Source of the DNA: an uncultured Glaciecola sp.
GTDB taxonomy: Bacteria; Pseudomonadota; Gammaproteobacteria; Enterobacterales; Alteromonadaceae
Assembly: GCA_947496235.1 (NCBI GenBank)
Contig: CANMCE010000004.1
Coordinates: 248,001 to 312,000 of the forward strand
Length of the DNA: 64,000 nt
Direction: 5' to 3'
The notes under the pieces were generated by a model that was not told where the DNA came from, searched no databases, and worked only from the letters and a program-made list of their open reading frames with translations. Both the position numbers and the translations under genes were made by a program. Each line of letters starts with the position of its first letter. The stretch's first letter is position 1. Positions 10,512 through 19,868 of the stretch are shown piece by piece.

Positions 10512-11468
10512 GTGTTACTAAACATAACTATTTTTATTATTGGATTAGCGATATTAAGCTGGAGTGCAGATCGCTTCGTTTATGGCGCCTCAGCTTTAGC
10601 AAAAAATATTGGTGTATCGCCAATGATGATAGGCTTAACTATCGTTGCTATGGGCTCATCAGCCCCAGAAATCGTAGTAAGTGCAACCTCATCCATGGTT
10701 GGAAAACCGGACACCGCAGTGGGTAACGCGTTAGGCTCCAACATTACCAATATCGCTTTGGTACTTGGTCTAACTGCGATAATTAAACCCTTGTTGGTTT
10801 CTTCAACCACACTCAAAAGAGAATTACCTGTTCTGCTACTTGTGACCTTGTTAGCCGTGTATTTCGTCGCCGACAGCCATTTAACTAGAATAGAAGGGAT
10901 TGTTTTAATTACGCTTTTCGTTTTGGTCATAGCTTGCATGGGTGTCTTATCATTTAAAGTGGATAAAGGCGACCCTTTGGTAGCTGAAACGGATGCTGAA
11001 ATCCCCAACAATGTACCTACATCAACCGCCGTATTTTGGGTCGTCGTAGGATTAATTTTGTTACCTACAAGTGCTAGTTTTTTAGTTGATTCAGCGGTTT
11101 ATATCGCAAAATATTTTGGCATCAGTGACTTGGTTATAGGCTTAACCATTATTGCTATTGGCACGAGCTTACCAGAACTCGCAGCAAGTATTGCAGGTGT
11201 CGCTAAGGGTGAAGATGATCTTGCATTAGGCAATATTATCGGATCTAATATATTTAACATTTTGGCTGTTTTAGCTATGCCAGGTTTAATAATGCCATCT
11301 GAGTTGGATGGTTCCGCTGCCAATAGAGACTCTTTAGTCATGTTAGGGCTTACTATATTGCTATTTGTGTTTAGCTTTAAATTGCGCGGTACGAGCCAAA
11401 TAAATCGAATAGAGGGAGGCGTTTTCCTTTTATTCTTCCTTGCTTATCAATATATGTTGTTTATGTAA
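10512..11468 (+). CDS. yrbG: Calcium/sodium antiporter YrbG (CaCA family)
   Basis: A 318-residue membrane exchanger with about ten hydrophobic segments. The two inverted alpha repeats are visible: 'GSSAPEIVVSATSS' with 'GNALGSNITNIALVLG', and 'GTSLPELAASIAGV' with 'GNIIGSNIFNILAVLA'. These acidic motifs bind the cation. It starts at GTG after AGAGGT. First gene of the long kds/lpt/rpoN operon, as in E. coli; its physiological ion is not fixed by sequence. Confidence 0.93.
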   Translation: MLLNITIFIIGLAILSWSADRFVYGASALAKNIGVSPMMIGLTIVAMGSSAPEIVVSATSSMVGKPDTAVGNALGSNITNIALVLGLTAIIKPLLVSSTTLKRELPVLLLVTLLAVYFVADSHLTRIEGIVLITLFVLVIACMGVLSFKVDKGDPLVAETDAEIPNNVPTSTAVFWVVVGLILLPTSASFLVDSAVYIAKYFGISDLVIGLTIIAIGTSLPELAASIAGVAKGEDDLALGNIIGSNIFNILAVLAMPGLIMPSELDGSAANRDSLVMLGLTILLFVFSFKLRGTSQINRIEGGVFLLFFLAYQYMLFM

Positions 11469-11470
11469 AA

Positions 11471-12430
11471 ATGCCATATTTAGAATCTGCTAAACGAACA
11501 TTTGAAAATCAAATAGAGGCGCTTACTCACCTTTCCCAACATCTAGGAGCGCCTTTCAACCAAGCCTGTGATCTTTTACTTTCATGTGCTGGAAAAATTG
11601 TTGTCACTGGAATGGGGAAATCCGGGCATATCGCCAATAAAATTGCAGCTACGTTGGCCAGCACAGGTTCACCTGCTTTTTTTATGCACCCAGGTGAAGC
11701 TAACCATGGCGATTTTGGTATGTTGGCTGAAAATGATGTTCTTATTGCGATATCCAATAGCGGAGAAACCTCTGAACTCATAGCATTGTTACCCGCGATT
11801 AAACGCATCAAGGTGCCCATAGTCGCCATTACGAACAATCCCTCTTCAACACTGTCTAAATTTGCACAAACTACGCTGGCACTGCATGTAAAGCAAGAAG
11901 CCTGTGCGTTAGGATTAGCGCCGACTACCAGTACTACAGCAACCTTAGTTTTGGGCGATGCACTAGCTATCGCTTTGCTCGAAGCTAAAGGGTTTACGGC
12001 TGAAGACTTTGCCTTTTCTCATCCTGGTGGCGCTCTGGGTAAGCGCTTGTTATTGACAGTCGAAGATATTATGGTCGGTCCTGAAGACGTGCCCAAATCG
12101 AATCCTCAAGACCTGTTAAGTGACGCGCTGTTAGAGATATCTTCAAAAGGTTTAGGCTTAACCACAATCGTTGAAAATGACGTTATGATTGGTGTTTTCA
12201 CGGACGGCGATTTAAGGCGAGCCCTGGATAAAAATATTGATATTCGAGTTGCTAACGTCAATCAAGTTATGACCGCCAAAGGCATAACAACTACCCCAGA
12301 TGCACTTGCAGTGGACGCCTTAAATATTATGCAAGAGAAAAAAGTTAACGCGCTCATTGTTGTGAATGAAAATCATCAACCCGTTGGCGCACTCAACATC
12401 AATATGTTGTTGAGAGCGGGAGTAGTGTAA
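11471..12430 (+). CDS. kdsD: Arabinose-5-phosphate isomerase KdsD
   Basis: A 319-residue enzyme converting ribulose-5-phosphate to arabinose-5-phosphate for KDO synthesis. The N-terminal SIS domain shows 'VTGMGKSGHIANKIAATLASTG' and 'SNSGETSE'. 'FAFSHPGGALGKRL' links to two C-terminal CBS domains (about residues 205-319). It starts 2 bases after yrbG and its stop abuts the kdsC start, implying translational coupling. Confidence 0.95.
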   Translation: MPYLESAKRTFENQIEALTHLSQHLGAPFNQACDLLLSCAGKIVVTGMGKSGHIANKIAATLASTGSPAFFMHPGEANHGDFGMLAENDVLIAISNSGETSELIALLPAIKRIKVPIVAITNNPSSTLSKFAQTTLALHVKQEACALGLAPTTSTTATLVLGDALAIALLEAKGFTAEDFAFSHPGGALGKRLLLTVEDIMVGPEDVPKSNPQDLLSDALLEISSKGLGLTTIVENDVMIGVFTDGDLRRALDKNIDIRVANVNQVMTAKGITTTPDALAVDALNIMQEKKVNALIVVNENHQPVGALNINMLLRAGVV

Positions 12431-13000
12431 ATGGCACAGTTTTCTAAAAACACTGTTGATACACTTTATGGCCCAGTTGATGCTGATATCTTTGCGATGT
12501 GTAAGGATATTCGACTACTTGTGCTAGATGTGGATGGAGTTCTGTCTGACGGCTTTATCTATTTGGGTAACCAAAACGAAGAATTGAAAGCCTTTAATAG
12601 CAAGGATGGTTACGGCGTAAAAGCACTTGCAAATAACGGAGTAGATATTGCTGTCATTACCGGCCGTCAGTCACAAATCGTCGAAAAAAGAATGACATCA
12701 CTGCGCGCCAGATTTATTATACAAGGCGAAGAAGAAAAATATCAGGCACTACAATCATTGATGCAAACTCACGGAATTTCGCAACATGAAATAGCCAGTA
12801 TAGGTGATGATGTACCAGATCTTGGTTTGTTTTCTTGTAGCGCAATTAAAGTAGCCGTAGCAGATGCTCACCCTAGTGTTAAACAGCAAGCAAACTTCGT
12901 AACCTCTCTGCCGGGCGGTAAAGGTGCTGTGAGAGAGTTTTGTGATTTAGTGTTACAATCGAAAGGGCTGCTTGATAAAATACATGGTGCTAGTATATGA
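12431..13000 (+). CDS. kdsC: KDO-8-phosphate phosphatase KdsC
   Basis: A 189-residue HAD-superfamily phosphatase releasing free KDO. Motif I 'LLVLDVDGVLSDG', 'AVITGRQS' and motif IV 'IGDDVPDLGLF' are present. The cap domain is minimal, as expected for the tetrameric KdsC class. It starts directly at the kdsD stop and overlaps lptC by 4 bases (ATGA). Confidence 0.95.
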   Translation: MAQFSKNTVDTLYGPVDADIFAMCKDIRLLVLDVDGVLSDGFIYLGNQNEELKAFNSKDGYGVKALANNGVDIAVITGRQSQIVEKRMTSLRARFIIQGEEEKYQALQSLMQTHGISQHEIASIGDDVPDLGLFSCSAIKVAVADAHPSVKQQANFVTSLPGGKGAVREFCDLVLQSKGLLDKIHGASI

Positions 13001-13557
13001 ACAGAATTGGCTGGAGCATAGCGTTAATATTTTCAGCTGTTATTGGTCTGTATCTAGTGATTCTTTTTGATGAAGAAGAAGCAAAAACCAAAGCGAATGA
13101 AGATTTAATCGTTGTCCCAACCTATCAAGTCGTCAATTTGAATAGTAAAATATTTGATGATAATGGTATTTTGAGTCATCAGGTAGCAGCAACCAAAATG
13201 GAGCACTACCAGCCTTTGGGATTTATGGTATTTGATAACCCGACTTACACTGTATACATGGAAACTGGTGAGCCTTGGCAAGTCACCGCTGAACAAGGTA
13301 CCTTATACGAGAACAGTCGCATTCAACTAGAACGCAACGTCAAAATACTAAATCTCAATGAGCAAGAGTATGTCAAAGAAATTAATACTCAATACATTGA
13401 AATTAATTTAAATGACAAAACCTTATTATCTGACGAACCTGTTGAAATTGTTGGTGAAAATTTTAACGTTAAGAGCATTGGCATTATAGGTAATCTAGCA
13501 ACTCAAAAATATGAGCTTAAACAACATGTACGCACTTTTTATTCTCCTCAAAGCTAG
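12997..13557 (+). CDS. lptC: LPS export protein LptC
   Basis: A 186-residue bitopic inner-membrane protein; one N-terminal helix (about residues 7-24) then a periplasmic beta-jellyroll. 'FDNPTYTVYMETGEPWQVTAEQGTLYENSRIQL' and 'LNDKTLLSDEPVEI' are typical of the YrbK/LptC family. It receives LPS from LptB2FG and passes it to LptA. It overlaps kdsC and lptA. Confidence 0.92.
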   Translation: MNRIGWSIALIFSAVIGLYLVILFDEEEAKTKANEDLIVVPTYQVVNLNSKIFDDNGILSHQVAATKMEHYQPLGFMVFDNPTYTVYMETGEPWQVTAEQGTLYENSRIQLERNVKILNLNEQEYVKEINTQYIEINLNDKTLLSDEPVEIVGENFNVKSIGIIGNLATQKYELKQHVRTFYSPQS

Positions 13558-14122
13558 TGGTAAACGCTTGGTCAAATGCGTACCAGTGATCTGTCTTGGG
13601 CTTTGTCTTAGTTTTATGCTGAATGCCCAAGAGACCAGTCAAGAGCAGCAAGATAGCACTAGCTTTGATTCCATAGTGACAGATTTTCAAAAAGACATGA
13701 ATATTCGCTCGGATGATCAAGAACTGGATGGTAAAGCAAAAACCTCTATTTTGATCGATAACGTGGTGATTCAACAAGGTAGTCTGGAAATCAAAGCAGA
13801 CCGAGTAGAAGCCGATGCATCTAAAGGTAACGAGGTTATTACCGCCACCGGCAAACCAGCCAGCTATCGTCAAAGGCTTGAAGATGGCTCCTATGTAAGT
13901 GCGCTGGCAAATGCTATTGTATACAATGTCGCGACCAAGACCATAACTTTAACCGGCAATGCTGAGATAACCAAAGATCAATCAAAAGTAACAGCCTCTT
14001 CTATAACTTACGACATGTTAAATGATAAAATCAATGCAAGCTCTGATGGTAACAATGAAGGCAAAGTAAATACTGTTATAAGCTTTGGTGACCAAGACGA
14101 AAACGACGAAGGTGTAAATTGA
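13526..14122 (+). CDS. lptA: Periplasmic LPS-bridge protein LptA
   Basis: A periplasmic OstA-like protein forming the LPS bridge to LptD. A hydrophobic signal ([15 protein letters not shown]) is followed by '[25 protein letters not shown]' and '[23 protein letters not shown]', the repeated jellyroll signature. Two ATGs lie inside the lptC tail: 13511 and 13526. Neither has a strong ribosome-binding site; 13526 is chosen because it gives the shorter n-region. The overlap with lptC is real in either case. Confidence 0.88.
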   Translation: MYALFILLKASGKRLVKCVPVICLGLCLSFMLNAQETSQEQQDSTSFDSIVTDFQKDMNIRSDDQELDGKAKTSILIDNVVIQQGSLEIKADRVEADASKGNEVITATGKPASYRQRLEDGSYVSALANAIVYNVATKTITLTGNAEITKDQSKVTASSITYDMLNDKINASSDGNNEGKVNTVISFGDQDENDEGVN

Positions 14123-14847
14123 GTAGTACCCTGTGTGCAAAACATTTAGCGAAATCCTATAAGTCTAGACAGGTTGTTAGAGACGTTAGTTTGGAAGTGT
14201 CCACGGGGCAGATTGTTGGTCTCTTGGGCCCTAACGGCGCAGGAAAAACCACTACCTTCTATATGATTGTCGGCCTAGTCCCGCTAGACAAAGGCGAAAT
14301 TTCCATCGACCAAAATGAGCTCACTTATCAACCTATGCATGAAAGAGCCAGACATGGCATTGGTTATCTTCCCCAAGAAGCATCCATTTTTAGAAAACTT
14401 TCTGTGTTTGAAAATATCATGGCGATTTTGCAAACTAGAAAAGAGCTTAGTGCTGAGCAGCGAGAACAGAAAGCCGATGAGCTTTTAGACGATTTTAACA
14501 TCAATCATATCCGAAATAATTTAGGCATGAGTTTATCCGGTGGCGAGCGCCGCAGAGTAGAAATAGCAAGAGCTTTAGCCGCAAACCCCAAGTTTATTTT
14601 ATTAGATGAGCCCTTCGCAGGTGTTGATCCTATTTCTGTTAGTGATATAAAGAAAATAATTTATCAGTTGAAAGAAAGAGGGATTGGTGTCTTAATCACC
14701 GATCATAATGTAAAAGAAACCTTAGATGTGTGTGAAACTGCATACATTGTAAGCCATGGCTCTTTGATTGCTGCTGGTACAGCAGAAGAAGTATTAGCAA
14801 ATCAAGAAGTTAGAGACGTTTATCTAGGAGAGCAGTTCTCTTTGTGA
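14119..14847 (+). CDS. lptB: LPS export ATPase LptB
   Basis: A 242-residue ABC ATPase driving LPS extraction with LptFG (encoded at 48047-50198). Walker A 'GPNGAGKTT', signature '[15 protein letters not shown]', Walker B '[13 protein letters not shown]' and switch 'LITDHNVKE' are visible. Translation begins at a TTG that overlaps the lptA stop (TTGA), with GAAGGTG upstream. Confidence 0.95.
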   Translation: MSSTLCAKHLAKSYKSRQVVRDVSLEVSTGQIVGLLGPNGAGKTTTFYMIVGLVPLDKGEISIDQNELTYQPMHERARHGIGYLPQEASIFRKLSVFENIMAILQTRKELSAEQREQKADELLDDFNINHIRNNLGMSLSGGERRRVEIARALAANPKFILLDEPFAGVDPISVSDIKKIIYQLKERGIGVLITDHNVKETLDVCETAYIVSHGSLIAAGTAEEVLANQEVRDVYLGEQFSL

Positions 14848-14915
14848 TAAAGTGGTTAACAACTTTTTAGCGAACTTAATGAAATCGCAATTTTTAGTGG
14901 AAGTGTAAAATAGTA

Positions 14916-16412
14916 ATGAAACCTTCGTTACAGCTTAAATTCAGTCAGCAGCTCACCATGACGCCGCAATTGCAGCAGGCAATTAAGTTATTGCAGTTAT
15001 CCACTTTGGATCTTCAACAAGAAATTCAAGAAGCATTAGAATCTAACCCGCTTTTAGAACTTACCGAACACAATCCCGAGCAAGACGGCAAACAACAGCT
15101 AGATAACAATATCGACAAAAATGTTGATAACAATGGAGAAAAGCTCACTGAATCAGCTTCTGCCAGGGAAGAAACCCTTGATAGCCATGATGCCCTAGAG
15201 AAAGGTGATATTCCTGATGATTTACCCGTGGATACTTCTTGGGATGAGTATTTAGGTTCTAGTTCGGCTCCTATCAAAATGGTGGGTTCAAATCCTGACG
15301 ATGATTACGTATATCAAGGTGAAACCAGCGACTCCATTCAAGACCACCTGCTTTGGCAAATTGAAATGAGTCATTTTTCAGATAACGACAAAAGTATCGC
15401 TATCGCTATCATTGATTCCATTGACGAAGCTGGCTACCTCACCGTAAGTTGTGAAGAGATTTTAGAATCGTTAGACAACGAAGAAATTGAACTTGATGAA
15501 GTTGAATGTGTATTAAAACGCATTCAACACTGTGACCCTGTAGGCTCAGGTGCCAGAAACGTACAAGAATGTTTGCTGATACAGCTAAATCAATTTCCTG
15601 TGGACACACCTTGGTTGAAAGAAGCAAGAGACTTAATTCAAGAATATTCAGACTTGCTTGGTGGTAAAGACTATCGCACCTTAATGCGAAAAACTAAATT
15701 GAAAGAGGAGCAACTGCGTGAAGTTATGAAGTTGCTTAAAACGCTAAATCCGCGACCTGGTACAGCCATTTCAACCAAAGAACCAGAATATGTCATCCCT
15801 GATGTAAATGTGTACAAAAGCAAAGGCGTGTGGATGGTTGAATTAAACAACGACGCCCTTCCTGCCCTTTCGGTCAATGACACTTACGCCAGTTTAGCGA
15901 AAACCACAAAAAACCCAACTGAGTCTCAATTTATAAAATCCCACCTGCAAGAAGCAAAGTGGTTTATAAAAAGTTTAGAATCACGAAACGAAACCTTATT
16001 AAAAGTGTCACATTGTATAGTGACAAGACAAAAAGAGTTTTTCGAAAAGGGACCTGAAAAAATGGTGCCCATGGTACTCAACGATGTAGCAGAGATGGTG
16101 GATATGCATGAATCGACAATTTCACGTGTTACCACCCAGAAATATATGCATACACCTAGAGGTATTTTCGAACTGAAATATTTCTTCTCAAGTCATGTTG
16201 CAACGGACTCTGGCGAAAACGCCTCATCTACTGCAATTAGAGCTTTGATTAAGAAATTAGTGGCTGCAGAGCCTGCGGCTAAGCCACTGAGTGATAGCAA
16301 AATTGCGCAGTTGCTCGCAGAGCAAGGAATTCAAGTTGCTCGGCGAACCATTGCAAAATACCGGGAATCGTTAAACATTCCCCCATCAAACCAACGTAAG
16401 AGTCTGATCTAA
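14916..16412 (+). CDS. rpoN: RNA polymerase sigma-54 factor RpoN
   Basis: A 498-residue sigma-54. Region I is glutamine/leucine rich ('[20 protein letters not shown]'), an acidic region II spans about residues 60-120, the core-binding domain follows, and the C-terminal RpoN box reads '[17 protein letters not shown]'. It directs transcription from -24/-12 promoters with enhancer-binding ATPases. Position after lptB and before hpf-ptsN-rapZ-npr is the standard gammaproteobacterial arrangement. Confidence 0.97.
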   Translation: MKPSLQLKFSQQLTMTPQLQQAIKLLQLSTLDLQQEIQEALESNPLLELTEHNPEQDGKQQLDNNIDKNVDNNGEKLTESASAREETLDSHDALEKGDIPDDLPVDTSWDEYLGSSSAPIKMVGSNPDDDYVYQGETSDSIQDHLLWQIEMSHFSDNDKSIAIAIIDSIDEAGYLTVSCEEILESLDNEEIELDEVECVLKRIQHCDPVGSGARNVQECLLIQLNQFPVDTPWLKEARDLIQEYSDLLGGKDYRTLMRKTKLKEEQLREVMKLLKTLNPRPGTAISTKEPEYVIPDVNVYKSKGVWMVELNNDALPALSVNDTYASLAKTTKNPTESQFIKSHLQEAKWFIKSLESRNETLLKVSHCIVTRQKEFFEKGPEKMVPMVLNDVAEMVDMHESTISRVTTQKYMHTPRGIFELKYFFSSHVATDSGENASSTAIRALIKKLVAAEPAAKPLSDSKIAQLLAEQGIQVARRTIAKYRESLNIPPSNQRKSLI

Positions 16413-16442
16413 GACTTATACAACAAAAGAGGGCCTAGCATT

Positions 16443-16730
16443 ATGCAAATTAACCTAACTGGTCATCACGTTGAAATCACTGATTCTCTTCGTAATTATG
16501 TAGATACTAAGTTTGAAAAGTTGGAACGTCATTTTGATCACATCAATAATGTTCATGTGATTTTAAATGTGGAAAAGTTGAATCAAAAAGCAGAAGCCAC
16601 GTTACACTTGAACGGTGGTCAAATATTTGCTGATTCAGAGCATACCGACATGTATGCAGCCATTGACTCGCTGATAGATAAATTGGATCGACAAGTCATC
16701 AAACACAAAGAGAAACTAAAACGCCACTAA
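16443..16730 (+). CDS. hpf: Ribosome hibernation promoting factor HPF
   Basis: A 95-residue short-type HPF (YhbH). 'MQINLTGHHVEITDSLRNYVDTKFEKLERHF' style start, then 'EATLHLNGGQIFADSEHTDMYAAIDSLIDKLDRQ', the conserved ribosome-binding fold. It binds the 30S decoding centre in stationary phase and promotes 100S dimers. Located 30 bases after rpoN. Confidence 0.95.
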   Translation: MQINLTGHHVEITDSLRNYVDTKFEKLERHFDHINNVHVILNVEKLNQKAEATLHLNGGQIFADSEHTDMYAAIDSLIDKLDRQVIKHKEKLKRH

Positions 16731-16737
16731 GTGTTGT

Positions 16738-17181
16738 ATGATAATTTCAGACATAATTTCACTTGACCGCACCAAATGTGCGGTTGAGTGCCAAAGCAAA
16801 AAACGAATTTTAGAAATCATCAGCGAGATTGCGGTAAAACAAAATCCCTCACTCGATCAAGTTGATGTGCTTAATAGTTTATTAAGCCGCGAAAAAATGG
16901 GCAGCACAGGCATTGGCAACGGCATTGCAATTCCTCATGGTCGCATAAGCGGAATCGACAATGTAATGGCCATTATTGTGACCAGTGATTCAGGCATAGA
17001 CTTTGATGCTATCGATAATCGCCCGGTGGATATTTTCTTCGCTATTTTAGTCCCCAAGGAACAAGCCGAAAAACACCTCGCATCTTTAGCCGCTATTGCT
17101 AGAAAATTAGGTAATAAAGATATTGTTAAAGCGATACGCAGTGCTGAAAATAAAAATCAAATAATTGCCGCATTAGCCTAA
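16738..17181 (+). CDS. ptsN: Nitrogen PTS EIIA component PtsN
   Basis: A 147-residue EIIA-Ntr regulator, phosphorylated through EI-Ntr and NPr. The active His is His67 in 'GNGIAIPHGRI'. 'LLSREKMGSTGIG' and 'VDIFFAILVPKEQAEKHL' are typical. It controls potassium and nitrogen-related processes by protein contacts rather than sugar uptake. Starts 7 bases after hpf; npr lies two genes downstream. Confidence 0.94.
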   Translation: MIISDIISLDRTKCAVECQSKKRILEIISEIAVKQNPSLDQVDVLNSLLSREKMGSTGIGNGIAIPHGRISGIDNVMAIIVTSDSGIDFDAIDNRPVDIFFAILVPKEQAEKHLASLAAIARKLGNKDIVKAIRSAENKNQIIAALA

Positions 17182-17242
17182 CATTTCATTTCTTTGTGGT
17201 AAGCTAGGAAAAAGTTGCAACTGGCAAAGTGGACTAGCAGTA

Positions 17243-18121
17243 ATGAAATTACTTATCATCAGTGGCCGCTCAGGGTCAGGAAAATCAATCGCGCTGCGAG
17301 CGCTCGAAGATTTGGGTTACTACTGTGTTGACAATATTCCCGTCAACCTTCTCCCAACATTAGTAAACGCCATCACCGACGAATATGACCAGGTCGCAGT
17401 GAGTATTGATGTGCGCAACCTTCCTAGAGTACAAGAAGAGGTTGGCGACGTACTTGATTACTTACCGTCTTTTTGGGAAGTCACCATAATCTTTTTAGAT
17501 GCCAGTGATGACGTATTGATTAAACGTTACAGCGAGACTCGTCGTTTACATCCATTGTTTAAACTCAGTAACAGTTTGACCGAAGCTATTCAAACAGAAC
17601 GAGAAATATTAGCCCCTGTTGCTGAAAGTGCAGATTTAACCATTAATACAGACCATTTGTCGGTGCATGAACTGGCTGAATTAGTCAGAGAAAGAGTACT
17701 TGGTAAAAAAACCACAGATTTAGTCATTGTATTTGAATCCTTTGGCTTTAAATATGGTTTACCCAAAGACTCAGATTATGTATTCGACGTAAGATTTCTG
17801 CCTAACCCTCATTGGGACCCCGATTTACGCCCGCTAACTGGATTAGACGGTCCTGTGGAAGTGTTTTTAGCCGGGCAACCCTTAGTGATGAAATTCATCT
17901 GGCAAGTTCAAAACTTGATCACCACTTGGCTACCACACTTAGAGCGAAATAATAGAAGTTATGTAACCATTTCTATCGGCTGTACAGGTGGTCAACATCG
18001 TTCCGTATTTGTGGCGCAATCTTTGGCTGATGCATTCAGTGCCAGTCATGGCGATGTGCAAATAAAGCACCGAGAACTAAAGCGCGTTAAGGGTGAAACT
18101 AACCCCATGAAATTGGTATAA
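17243..18121 (+). CDS. rapZ: RNase adapter protein RapZ
   Basis: A 292-residue P-loop protein (YvcJ/RapZ family) with Walker A 'GRSGSGKS' at residues 7-14. 'RRLHPL', 'FESFGFKYGLP' and the C-terminal 'SIGCTGGQHRSV' are family hallmarks. In E. coli RapZ directs RNase E to the sRNA GlmZ and so adjusts GlmS levels, coupling to amino-sugar supply for the envelope. Its place between ptsN and npr is conserved. Confidence 0.95.
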   Translation: MKLLIISGRSGSGKSIALRALEDLGYYCVDNIPVNLLPTLVNAITDEYDQVAVSIDVRNLPRVQEEVGDVLDYLPSFWEVTIIFLDASDDVLIKRYSETRRLHPLFKLSNSLTEAIQTEREILAPVAESADLTINTDHLSVHELAELVRERVLGKKTTDLVIVFESFGFKYGLPKDSDYVFDVRFLPNPHWDPDLRPLTGLDGPVEVFLAGQPLVMKFIWQVQNLITTWLPHLERNNRSYVTISIGCTGGQHRSVFVAQSLADAFSASHGDVQIKHRELKRVKGETNPMKLV

Positions 18122-18130
18122 GGATTACAT

Positions 18131-18403
18131 ATGCAGATTCGACGCAACGTCACCATTGTCAATAAACTAGGTCTGCACGCAAGAGCCGCCACTAAGTTGG
18201 TGCAACTTGCTAATCAACATCAATCACAGATCACCCTGACACAAGGCGATAATACAGCGCCTGCTGACAGTGTTCTAGCGCTCATGATGCTTGAAAGTAG
18301 TCAAGGTAAAACGGTCGAAGTTTTATGTGACGGAGATGACGCTGAAGAGGCTATGGAAGCCATAGTTTCGCTTATTCAGAATAAATTTGACGAACAAGAA
18401 TAA
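18131..18403 (+). CDS. Nitrogen PTS phosphocarrier NPr
   Basis: A 90-residue HPr-like phosphocarrier (ptsO/npr). The phosphorylatable His16 lies in 'NKLGLHARAATKLV'. It passes phosphate from EI-Ntr to PtsN. Nine bases after rapZ and last gene before mgtE; the 80-base gap that follows contains an AT-rich stretch and a GGGGAG ribosome-binding site for mgtE. Confidence 0.93.
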   Translation: MQIRRNVTIVNKLGLHARAATKLVQLANQHQSQITLTQGDNTAPADSVLALMMLESSQGKTVEVLCDGDDAEEAMEAIVSLIQNKFDEQE

Positions 18404-18483
18404 ATCTAAAGAAATCAAAGATTCACAGCACATTTTTAATAATTAATGGTATAATCTTGGAAAAATAATCAAGGGGAGATTGT

Positions 18484-19845
18484 ATGTCTGAGACAGTAGA
18501 AGCGTTGTCAAATACGCAAGAACGACTCGACTACATATCTCAAGCCTTATCTGCTGGCGCTTTTGTTCGCGTACGCAGAGTACTCCTTGAATTACCCGCC
18601 AGTGATGTTGCTCACTTATTAGAATCTAGTCCAACCAAAACCCGTGATGACTTATGGCAATTAATTGATGCTGACTTTCATGGTGAAGTATTAGAAGAGC
18701 TTTCCGAGGATGTTCGTAACGGTATCATTTCGAAAATGATGCCTGCTAGTGTAGTGGACGCACTAGAAGACATGGACACCGATGATCTGGCAGAAACTTT
18801 AAGTACCTTGCCAGAAGACGTCTTACAATCCATTTTGGCGTCTATGGACGCTCAAGATCGTCTGCGCGCTGAGAAGGCCCTATCTTACGGCGAAGATACT
18901 GCCGGTTTCATCATGAATACCGACACCATTACGTTGCGCTCAGACGTTACCATTGACGTGGTGCTTCGCTATTTACGATTGAAATCCGAATTACCCGAAA
19001 ACACAGATACACTCTATGTAGTCAGTCGACAAGACCACTTGTTAGGTACAGTGCCACTTTCTCGTTTGCTAACCACCCACCCTGACGTCACTGTCGAGGA
19101 GATAATGGATGATGAAGCTGAAGCAATCCTAGTGGATATGCCAGAGAGTGAAGTAGCCAGTATGTTCGAGCGTTACAATTGGCTTTCTGCGCCCGTTGTC
19201 GATGATGAAAATATACTCGTTGGACGTATAACCATTGATGACGTGGTCGACATTATTCGTGAAGACGCTGAACACTCCATGATGAGTATGGCCGGTCTTG
19301 ATGATGAAGAAGATACCTTTGCACCAGTTGGTCAAAGTACCAAACGCCGTTCGGTATGGTTAGGCGTTAATCTACTTACCGCGTTATTGGCTGCGGCCGT
19401 GAGTGATTTGTTTGAATCTACCTTAAGCCAATTAGCCGTTTTGGCTATACTTAACACCATAGTACCAAGCATGGGCGGCGTGGCAGGAAATCAAACATTA
19501 ACCTTGGTAATCCGTGGTATGGCGTTAGGCCATGTTAGCGCATCTAACTCCTTATGGTTAGTACGCAAAGAGCTTGCTATAGGCTTTTTGAACGGTTTAA
19601 TTTGGGCCGTTTTAATAGCCGGAGTAATAGCCATATGGAAGCAAGATTTCGCTCTTGGTGGTGTGATTGCTTTTGCCATGATGATGAACATGTTAGCCGC
19701 AGGTTTATCTGGTGCGACCTTGCCCATCATCATGAAGAAACTAAAAATCGATCCGGCCTTAGCTGGAAGCGTCATTTTGACCACAATCACAGATGTTGTG
19801 GGGATTTTCACCTTCCTTGGTACAGCAACTTTATTCTTGGTTTAA
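18484..19845 (+). CDS. mgtE: Magnesium transporter MgtE
   Basis: A 453-residue MgtE/SLC41-type channel. The cytoplasmic N-domain (superhelical, 'DVAHLLESSP', 'LAETLSTLPEDV') is followed by two CBS domains ('AGFIMNTDTITL', 'VVDDENILVGRITIDDVVDII') and five transmembrane helices from about residue 280, including the pore stretch 'VPSMGGVAGNQTLTL'. Magnesium binding between the N and CBS domains normally gates the pore. It converges on arcB. Confidence 0.95.
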   Translation: MSETVEALSNTQERLDYISQALSAGAFVRVRRVLLELPASDVAHLLESSPTKTRDDLWQLIDADFHGEVLEELSEDVRNGIISKMMPASVVDALEDMDTDDLAETLSTLPEDVLQSILASMDAQDRLRAEKALSYGEDTAGFIMNTDTITLRSDVTIDVVLRYLRLKSELPENTDTLYVVSRQDHLLGTVPLSRLLTTHPDVTVEEIMDDEAEAILVDMPESEVASMFERYNWLSAPVVDDENILVGRITIDDVVDIIREDAEHSMMSMAGLDDEEDTFAPVGQSTKRRSVWLGVNLLTALLAAAVSDLFESTLSQLAVLAILNTIVPSMGGVAGNQTLTLVIRGMALGHVSASNSLWLVRKELAIGFLNGLIWAVLIAGVIAIWKQDFALGGVIAFAMMMNMLAAGLSGATLPIIMKKLKIDPALAGSVILTTITDVVGIFTFLGTATLFLV

Positions 19846-19868
19846 CAAGATTAAAGCTTGGTTATCTT